Source: Gigaspora rosea
Taxonomy: Eukaryota; Glomeromycota; Glomeromycetes; Diversisporales; Gigasporaceae
Direction: 5' to 3'
DNA: 64,000 nt
Assembly: GCA_003550325.1 (NCBI GenBank)
Contig: QKWP01000034.1
Location: 247,765 to 311,764, forward strand
Part shown: positions 57,350-64,000 of the stretch, piece by piece
Layout of the letters: each line of letters begins with the position of its first letter
How positions within the stretch are numbered: position 1 is the stretch's first letter
Notes under the pieces: generated by a model
What the model was told of the DNA's origin: nothing
The model's input: the letters and a program-made list of their open reading frames with translations, nothing else
Databases searched by the model: none
Made by a program: the position numbers and the translations under genes

Positions 57350-57685
57350 ATAAGTAAATTAGATTTACAAATTTGTATAACAAAAACAAAAAATAAACTT
57401 TTATAAAACAAAAAATAAATTTTTATTACCTTAGGGTTAGGGTGAGACCTAGGATGGGGCAAAGAGCATAGTTTATACCAAAATTTAGAAAGAAATTTTT
57501 TTTATTAAAGCCCCAAAGATGGTTTCATAAGCAAACTTTAGAGATATGCATGTTTTTTTAAAAAATAACCAAAAAAACTAAAATTTTATGTTACACCTAA
57601 TCTTAAATTTTGATTGGCTATTCTAATAGTTTTGTGTAATATTTGTAGAACACCATTGGTGCATTTTAGTAGACCCAGTTAAAAT
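57350..57685 (+). repeat. TTAGGG-associated dispersed repeat, copy 5
   Basis: Most complete copy: GTAAATTAGATTTACAAATT, two AACAAAAAATAAA blocks, TTAGGGTTAGGGTGAGACCT, TTATGTTACACCTAATC, end near GGTGCATTTTAGTAGA. Confidence 0.6.
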
Positions 57686-58078
57686 ATATGCAATTTTTTT
57701 TCGTATATAAATTTTAATTACGTATATTAAGAATTCTTAAATTTTATTGGTCAAAATTGGTCATGTGACGCTAGCAATGATCACTGGTGGTGATAAATAG
57801 CAAATTTCAAAAATTATTAATAAATTATTAAAATTATTTATATAACTAGCACTTTTTTTAGCTCAAAAAGAACAACTTATTTAAAAGTTCAAAACCAATT
57901 TTATTAATAAATTTATGCTTAAACATAATTTTTTTGTTTAATGAATTTTACATACTAAACTAATTTTAAACTAATTAAATGTTGGTTTTTTGTATTTCAT
58001 TCAAATAAATATATAATCAACTATTGAAAAAATAAAATAAAAACTTGTAAATACAATTATTAAATTAATAAATATAAT

Positions 58079-58233
58079 ATGACAGGGTAAAAGCTGGGAT
58101 AGAGAAGTTATATTATTGATGCAGATCTTACTTAGTTAGGGTTAGGGTTAGGTTGTTTACTATTTTAGATAGTGATCTACATCAATAATGTAACTATTTT
58201 TGCAGTTTTTTTTCTCAGCTTTCACTCTGTCGT
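58079..58233. mobile_element. hAT-type MITE with telomere-like loop, 8-bp duplication
   Basis: ATGACAGGGTAAAAGCTG and the inverse of ACGACAGAGTGAAAGCTG; AATATAAT at 58071-58078 and 58234-58241 exact. The arms enclose TTAGGGTTAGGGTTAGG (58136-58152). Confidence 0.75.
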
Positions 58234-58345
58234 AATATAATTTTTAGTTATACATAATTTTCTAAAATCAATAATATATATATAAAAAATTACAAAAATT
58301 GGTCTAATAAATTTTTTGTAATTATACATGTATATCATATTTGAT

Positions 58346-58694
58346 ATATATTATTCCCAAAATAAGCAGTCTTTTTTGGGCCAAAAATTACAAAAAAAAT
58401 ATGAGATTGCTTATTTTCGAATTGTTGAATTTTTTGAAAAATTGAAAAACGTTCTAATAAAAAGTTGTTCAAATGATGTGAAATTTTTATTATAAGTGTA
58501 TTTTGATGTTCTGAACACGTTTACTTAATCATACTTTTGAGGTTACTTGGTAAAATTTAAACTTTTATATATAGCAACTGCTAACGAATTTTTTGAAAAT
58601 TTTAAAAAAATCAGAAGGTTGTTTATTTTAGGTAGTTGCTTATTTTAGGAAATCTACAGAGAATCCTGAAATATACATAGATAGAACAGGTCAG
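58346..58694. mobile_element. CCGTAT-type MITE, copy 7, abutting a GGACCCC relic
   Basis: Decayed ends (TATTATTCCCAAAATAAGC, GCTTATTTTAGGAAATCTAC), family middle intact to about 58658. Then 58660-58694 repeats the terminus of the 54470 MITE (GAAATATACATAGATAG, CAGGTCAG) without a partner. Confidence 0.6.
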
Positions 58695-58894
58695 AGAATG
58701 CATCACCATCATAGACAAATTAAATGAAATAAGGTTTAAATTTGCATATTATTTTAAAAAATTATTAAAAAGATTAGATTTTTAAATTGCATATTTGTAT
58801 ATCAAAATTCTATGAATTAATATTTATATACCCTAAGGGTACATTAAAATTTTTATACCCACACTCCTGTATAATATAACAATCATAGGATATA

Positions 58895-59443
58895 TAAACA
58901 ATGATTATTATTGTTGATTTTTTTTTTGTTAGCCAACTTTTCTTATCTTAGATGCTTATGAATATTGTCGCCACCAGTTTCGTAATCATCGTGTTATTGG
59001 AGCCTTGGTGCAGTAAAGTACATTGGACGTTTTGTGGACATTTTGGACATTTTTTCAAATTAAAATTACTTAAAATTTTATTAAGATTATCTATTTTAAT
59101 TTTTTTAAAATGAATCCAGCACCTAAAAAAATATATAATTATATATTTATTAAATTAATTCATTAATTATTTAAGTCTTGGACATAGGCTTGACAGTTTT
59201 GAACAATCTTGGATGTTGGACAAAAAACATAGTATTGGACATGTCCAATAACAACACTGCCTTGGTGTAAACTCGTCACTTTAGACGTCGTCGCCTTTTA
59301 GATTATCTTGTAAAAATAGTTTTCGTCGTTTAGATAGTTCCACGTTGTTGCATAGGTACATCACCATTTGGGTCGTTTGTATATACTATCGTTAGGAGTA
59401 GTATATTTATGTACGAATTGGGACAGTTTTCGGTACCGTCGTC
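58895..59443 (+). promoter_or_regulatory. Leader module split by a hAT-type MITE
   Basis: Hairpin AACAATGATTATTATTGTT (58899), T tract and TCGCCACCAG/TTGGAGCC-type sequence to 59010, resuming after the MITE (59011-59259) through 59443 with GTCGTCGCC words. Same architecture as 18360, 38285 and 53225. Confidence 0.3.
59011..59259. mobile_element. hAT-type MITE, exact duplication CCTTGGTG
   Basis: CAGTAAAGTACATTGGAC start and GTCCAATAACAACACTG end; CCTTGGTG at 59003-59010 and 59260-59267. Sister of 33726-33977 (shared TTTTGGACATTTTTTCAAA). 249 bp. Confidence 0.85.
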
Positions 59444-59632
59444 ACTCGAGTGACGATTGGTTTACAAGTTCATCGTCATTCGAGTTACAAGTTCGTCATC
59501 ATTCGAGTAACGATTGGTTTACAAGTTCGTCGTCATTCGAGTGACAATTGGTTTACAAGTTTGTCGTCATTTGAGTAACGATTGGTTTACAAGTTCGTCG
59601 TCATTCGAGAGACGATTGGTTTACAAGTTTGT
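59444..59632. repeat. 34-bp minisatellite, about 5 copies
   Basis: Unit contains TCGTCATTCGAGTGACGATT followed by GGTTTACAAGTT, with one shortened copy. Each unit has a small ATTCGAGT/ACTCGAAT-type dyad. Continues the TCG-rich leader. Confidence 0.8.
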
Positions 59633-59844
59633 ACGCAGTAGAGGAGCGAAGTGGAGCATAGTTATCTTATTTGATTTCTATTTGGCTTTCTATACTGGAG
59701 GAGCATAGCGACTCTAAATGCGGAGCGTAGCAGAGCATAGAAAGCTTGTTTGTCCAAATTCATATTAAAAAGGATCAATGACGATAGATTTACGCTCACA
59801 TCGTCGCTCGAATGATGATAAATTTATGCTCGCATCGTCATTAA

Positions 59845-59977
59845 TAGCAAAATCATAAAAAAAGTTAGGACAAATTGGGTACCAAAAATATGGTTATATA
59901 GCAAAAATCGTAAAAAAGTTGGGACAAATTGGGTACCAAAAATATGGTTATATATAGCAAAGGGTACCAAAAATTAT
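59845..59977. repeat. 54-56-bp tandem duplication
   Basis: Two units (59845-59898, 59899-59954) containing GGACAAATTGGGTACCAAAA and a partial third up to 59977, which runs into the 3' end of the Cys-rich small ORF. Confidence 0.75.
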
Positions 59978-60207
59978 GTATCTATTTTCCTTTTATAATA
60001 CTTTTGATAATGCCTACCAACATAATAGCTTCTAATATGGTCAGGACATCTACCACTTTTAGACCGAGTAGGTTTACCACAATCAGTACAAGGATAACGC
60101 CTAATAGCATTTTTATGAAGCCAACACCCTTTAGGATTCATACATGACCGACCACATATCTCTCCAGTATATAAAAGGAAATCGCAAATATATTCACCTA
60201 ACTGCAT
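59974..60207 (-). CDS. Small Cys-rich, probably zinc-binding protein
   Basis: ATG at 60207, 77 codons. Two Cys/His clusters follow one another: CGRSCMNPKGCWLH (about residues 18-31) and CTDCGKPTRSKSGRCPDH (about 40-57), each able to hold a zinc ion. A basic Tyr/Arg/Lys-rich tail follows. Such double zinc-ribbon-like modules occur in small nucleic-acid-binding proteins; I do not know this family's function. It is intact. It lies on the minus strand, as does the integrase, and is convergent with nothing upstream. The plus-strand frame at 60305 points away from it. Confidence 0.6.
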   Translation of the reverse strand: MQLGEYICDFLLYTGEICGRSCMNPKGCWLHKNAIRRYPCTDCGKPTRSKSGRCPDHIRSYYVGRHYQKYYKRKIDT

Positions 60208-60304
60208 TTTTATATATGCCTAGTACATATTAAGTTTCAAATTGAACAAAAATATTAATAAGTAACAGATAAGGAATTTCGTACCAGTACCTATGTATAT
60301 TTAA

Positions 60305-60712
60305 ATATCAACTACTACTCAATCTACTAACCAACCATCTTTAGAGATCAAAACCTCTTTTCCATCATGGCAAGATATCGAAAAATCAATAATTGATATA
60401 TTAAGAGCAAGAAACTTTTATAACAAGGATAGAAATAAAGGATTTATGGATTATTATAAAAAGCAACTTGATGAATTGCATAAATTAGAAGATCAAGAGC
60501 AATATATTATAATCAAAGCCAGATTACTTCTTCCCAATGAAGAAATATATGATACAAAAATAAAAGCATTCTCCAATTCTTATTATAAAAGTGAACCAAA
60601 AATCAGACAAGCTATTTTAAACTATCTCAAACTAATTTACAAAATTGCTAAAGAGTACTTTATAACAGAAGAAGAAAGAGAAGAGGAATTTCAAGCATGG
60701 CTCAACTCGTAA
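60305..60712 (+). CDS. Charged helical protein, unknown; 5' end uncertain
   Basis: The frame is open from 60305 to TAA at 60710, but the first ATG is at 60446 (88 codons). The stretch before it (SFPSWQDIEKSI and on) looks coding, so the real start may be in an upstream exon or the ATG lost. Sequence rich in Lys, Glu, Tyr, Leu and Ile, predicted largely helical, with an acidic EEEREEEF near the end. No domain recognised. It ends 7 bp before the stop of the convergent integrase. Tight packing suggests both belong to one mobile unit. Confidence 0.5.
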   Translation: MSTTTQSTNQPSLEIKTSFPSWQDIEKSIIDILRARNFYNKDRNKGFMDYYKKQLDELHKLEDQEQYIIIKARLLLPNEEIYDTKIKAFSNSYYKSEPKIRQAILNYLKLIYKIAKEYFITEEEREEEFQAWLNS

Positions 60713-60719
60713 GCACCCA

Positions 60720-61769
60720 CTAAGAAGGTAATTGCACATCCTTTATGATTTGAAGCTCTTCTTTAACAAAAAATCGCTTCGGACCATTGCTCTCATCATC
60801 TTCGAGCCAGTATAAGATAGGCTGATTTTTTTGTACCAAAGATTCCTTAATATGATAAATTTGAGGAGACCAGTTCATATCAGTCGCACGCTTAAATCCA
60901 CCTTCTAACTCACTAGATTCAAGTAAATATCTTACAGGAGTATTATAAGATAGCTTGGATTTATCAAAGCCCATGGATCCATTGCGTAATTTAGAAGATG
61001 ATAAAATAATTTGTTTCATTTTTATAGCTTTAGCAGGGGCCATGCCAATTAATCTAGTTACCAAATTATTAAGATTATCAATAATTATATAAAGATTTCT
61101 AACCCAAGCCCTCGATCTCTTAGATATAGGCAATAATAAATCTGAAGCATCTTGCAATCGAAACAATTTTTCTGCCAAAGTACGATTAAATCTTTCAACA
61201 ATAGCCTGGGATCTATGAGACATGCCAATCTTAATTTTAACATTATGTTTTTCTATTAATTCTTTGCAATAAGATTTAAATTCTGAACCAGAATCGATCA
61301 TTAATAATTTAGGCCAAATAAGAGGGCACTTGGAATTACTATAAACTTTTTTAAAAGCTTTAGCCACACTACTAGATGTCTTATCTGTTAAAGGAACTGC
61401 CCACTTATATCTGGAAGCAACATCAACTATACATAAACAATATTTATATACTTTGTTATTAATAATATCATGAAGCATATAAAGAATATAAGCTTAATGG
61501 CATTCATTAGAAAACTGTATACTATTAAATGAAGCTCTAGGAATAAATCTTGGCCGAGGCTTATGAATTTGAAATAAAGCTTGTTTTTCAAGCCAATCAC
61601 GTACTTCATCCTCAACAAAGTAAAACAAAGCCTTTAGAGAAGCTTCATACAATTTTTTCGCAGTTCTTTGATAGACATTAGGTTGATAATAAATATTACG
61701 CAAAGCAATAGATATATCTAATTCATGAGCTTTTTCAGAATCTACATGAATAATAGGAATAGATAACAT
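60720..61769 (-). pseudogene. Retroviral-type integrase/DDE transposase, one stop
   Basis: ATG at 61769, 349 codons with a single TAA at 61494-61496 where the sense continues on both sides. The N-terminal part (residues 1-90) is helical and holds HKPRPRFIP, a linker typical of integrase-like transposases. The core has CIVDVASRYKWAVPL (Asp about 116), LLMIDSGSEF (Asp about 159) and VERFNRTLAEKL (Glu about 192, 33 residues on), a full DDE set. The C-terminal part ends with WSPQIYHIKE and a YWLEDDES strand region, possibly a small DNA-binding fold. It would join element DNA to the target. It is divergent from the coiled-coil gene (26 bp apart). Relatives occur in Maverick/Ginger-type and LTR elements; which applies is unclear. 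Confidence 0.8.
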
Positions 61770-61795
61770 CTTTTCTTATTATAGTTTAAAAAAAG

Positions 61796-62224
61796 ATGTC
61801 ATTGCTAGAAAATATATCATCTAGTAGAATTAATCAATTTAAAAGCGATTTATTAGCAATACAAGATCGAGTCTGCAAATTACAACAGGATCTTGTTTTA
61901 AAAGAGGATTATATTAAATATCTCGAAAAAGAAATCTTAATTCGTGATGAGGACCTAGACCCATTGCGATCAGAAATTTCCAATCTTAAAGAAAAGTTAG
62001 AAAAGGCACTCCAAAATTTTGAGAGCCAAGAAAAGAACATTGATTATATAGAAAAGCGGTTAGTAATTTTTCAGGATGAAATTGACAAGCTTAATGAAAA
62101 AATTCTTGTTTTGTATAATAATATAGATATGGCGCAACCACCAGGATCACCCCGATCCCCCCGATCCCCTCGAACATTATCTCTACCCGAAAATCAAGCT
62201 ACGATCCAGAACCATAGAATTTAA
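61796..62224 (+). CDS. Coiled-coil protein next to the Gag-like gene
   Basis: ATG at 61796, 142 codons. Residues 10-110 show heptad-like Leu/Ile spacing with Glu/Lys between, a long coiled coil. A Pro/Ser tail (PPGSPRSPRSPR) follows. After the stop at 62222 the same frame stays plausible to about 62360, apart from TGA triplets. The annotated stop may therefore be a mutation within a longer Gag N-terminal part. Starts 26 bp from the divergent integrase start, so the two may share a promoter region. Confidence 0.55.
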   Translation: MSLLENISSSRINQFKSDLLAIQDRVCKLQQDLVLKEDYIKYLEKEILIRDEDLDPLRSEISNLKEKLEKALQNFESQEKNIDYIEKRLVIFQDEIDKLNEKILVLYNNIDMAQPPGSPRSPRSPRTLSLPENQATIQNHRI

Positions 62225-62352
62225 CGAGAGATTAACAATATTAGACAGTATTTTCAAAGCCCAATTACAATAGCACCTACAATAAATGGTATTGTAGATA
62301 ATCTTAATATGATTTCTGATGCAGGTAAAAGATTAGAAAGGTTGGTACTAGA

Positions 62353-64000
62353 AATATATCCATGAGCAAAAGCTCCAAAACAAAGTCCTGGCTACCATCC
62401 ATGATGAGAAATCCCTGGTCTATCGCATCATTAACCCGGAAGAAATCCAACATCAGCAATTGAAACCTTGTTTTGTGGCTGATTTTCGCATTAAAGACTT
62501 AATTACTAATATTGCTTATGCCTGAGCAATTAATGCTGAAAATCGAGTAGCGAACTTGCAGACCCAGATAATAAATTTGCAAACCCAGTTAGCCAATCTA
62601 CAGACCCAGTTTGCCGATTTACAAACCCAGTTAGCTACACTTCAAAATGACTATGATCTTCTTCACCAGGCTTATGAGGCCCACAGAACACAGCATAATA
62701 TATTTAAATCTCAAGAACTTGATAGACGAATTACAATCTGTGCACAAAAAAGGCAAATATTAGAATTGCTTCTAGAAAAATTTGCATTAAGATTCAAAAA
62801 CAGGCGAACTTATCAGCAACTACAAGATTGTAAGACAGATAGGGCAATTACTACACACCTCTTAAATCTTACAAAAAATCGATACAGCAAATGGAAAAAT
62901 AAATGCAAAACTCTAAAAAATGATCTATTACTTGCTGATATTCAACTAGATAACAAGTGGGGTAAGTGGAAAAATCGGGCACGAAATTCAGAACAATTAA
63001 TTAATAATTTGAATCAGCAAATTTTTGCACTTCAGAATAATCAACCTATAAATAACCAATATAGAGGAATGGCAGGATACCCACCTCCAAATTTTTATGG
63101 CTATCCCGATGAGGANTATAAATAACCAATATAGAGGAATGGCAGGATACCCACCTCCAAATTTTTATGGCTATCCCGATGAGGATCCAGAAGAATTTAT
63201 TGATTCTTTTTGCTCATATATTGTGGCTGTAGGAATTGATGTAACAGCTGGACATGCTTACAGAATTCGAGCACATGGTCTTTTTGAAACATGTCTCAAA
63301 GGTGATGCTAAAGATTGGTATGAAAGAACTCTTCAAAGAAAAAATTGGGAATTGAGAAATTTATTAGATAATACTGGACAAGCTACTTTAGCTTTGGCTC
63401 AAGGCCAAACAGCGGTACAACTTGGTGCAAATTTAAGACATGGTGCTGTGGGCCAGGCCGGAAATATTGTTATTCCAGCTCATACAGTATTTGATGAAGA
63501 CTGGTCTTTTGCTAATGGGCACCCAACAGATAGATTACCCAATGCGCCAAATGCTAATACAGGCAATAGTGTAGTTGTAGTTGGAATCATGCTTGGACAA
63601 ACAATATACTTCTTCAAGACCAACTATCCTATAGTTACTGCAGAAAAACAGCGAATGCTCTTTGGGTCAACAGTTCAAGGCAATGATCCTGTGGGTCGAT
63701 TTTATTCTAAGTTACGTAAACTTGCTAGGCTTGCTGGTATTGATGAACAACAAATTCGATTACAATTTATTCGTGGTATTTCTCCTGATAATCAATTAGA
63801 AATTCAACGCATTGGAATTAACAGGCCTGTATCTGAATTGCTTACAGAACTCGAAGAAATTGAGAGATATAAAACAGAGCAATTATCTGGTGCATATTCT
63901 ATTCCAAAATCTGCTATAGAGCATCAACAGCAATTTTATTCTAATGCGGATATTGACAAGCTTGTAGAAGAACGAATAGCTTCTAGAGAAAAACAAAGTC
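62353..64000 (+). CDS. Gag-like protein, partial, broken by an assembly join
   Basis: Open from 62353 except for TGA at 62523, with no good ATG, so the start is uncertain. The first part is a coiled coil of LQTQxxN/LQTQLA repeats (62550-62650). A basic Lys/Trp-rich region, a Pro/Gly/Tyr linker, and then a Gag-type helical domain follow: DPEEFIDSFCSYI, LKGDAKDWYERTL, later DPVGRFYSKLRKLARLAGI and FIRGISPDNQ. These resemble capsid regions of Ty3-like Gag. The frame runs off the window. At 63116 a single N joins a 69-bp duplicate (63047-63115 = 63117-63185). Disregarding the N and one copy the frame is continuous, so the break is probably an assembly artefact. Confidence 0.7.

Noticed and set aside
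59444-59632. Coding repeat (a 64-codon frame with repeated VYKFV-type residues)
   Set aside because: The repeat is a 34-bp minisatellite, not a multiple of three, and the frame has no ATG of its own before the repeats.
62353-62420. Clustered TGA triplets reading as Trp in the frame of the coiled-coil gene
   Set aside because: From about 62353 another frame reads as good Gag-like sequence, so these TGAs are not convincing evidence of recoding.

Overview
The window looks like nuclear DNA of a fungus, most likely an arbuscular mycorrhizal fungus (Glomeromycotina, Rhizophagus-like). The grounds are extreme AT richness, short introns with GT..AG ends, and TTAGGG telomere-type motifs. Transposon proteins with AAA/CAA/GAA-rich codon use point the same way, as does a near-total absence of host genes. 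The species call is inference. I see no confident host gene, rRNA, functional tRNA or CRISPR array; almost everything that can be named is mobile DNA or its debris.

Layout. 1-20 kb: AT-rich ground carrying nested terminal-inverted-repeat (TIR) elements. These include hAT-like elements with 8-bp target duplications, PIF/Harbinger-like elements with a TTA/TAA duplication, and TA-flanked elements starting CCGTAT. Two copies of a tRNA-headed SINE-like repeat, long foldback elements and a palindromic tandem array (15.2-16.3 kb) also lie here. 20-30 kb: a 2.3-kb hAT-like element, a cluster of TTACAGCTG-ended elements nested three deep with a coding relic (25.4-27.8 kb), and a Tc1 transposase relic (30.0-30.3 kb). 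31-41 kb: more TIR elements, a T-rich low-complexity tract with an assembly gap (37,934-38,200), and debris.

41.9-52.9 kb is the centrepiece. An 11-kb element is bounded by inverted GGACCCCGAA ends and an exact 10-bp target duplication. It holds a broken multi-exon gene that I infer to be its transposase. An intron of that gene carries a 7.8-kb LINE on the minus strand with its own 14-bp target duplication. The LINE has ORF1, then ORF2 with endonuclease, reverse transcriptase, RNase H and zinc-knuckle regions, all degraded. Short elements with the same GGACCCC ends and 10-bp duplications occur at 11.1, 54.5 and probably 56.6 kb.

53-60 kb: a recurring leader module (hairpin, T tract, TCG/GT-rich DNA), a Lys/Glu-rich reading frame split by a GGACCCC element, further small elements and minisatellites. 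60-64 kb: a compact cluster of a Cys-rich small protein, an Asp/Glu/Lys-rich protein, a retroviral-type integrase on the minus strand, a coiled-coil protein and a Gag-like protein running off the window. It is the only gene-dense part of the window. The Gag-like frame is broken by an assembly join (N plus a 69-bp duplicate).

Most reading frames are decayed. The stops interrupting them are TGA more often than expected for such AT-rich DNA, several at places where Trp fits.
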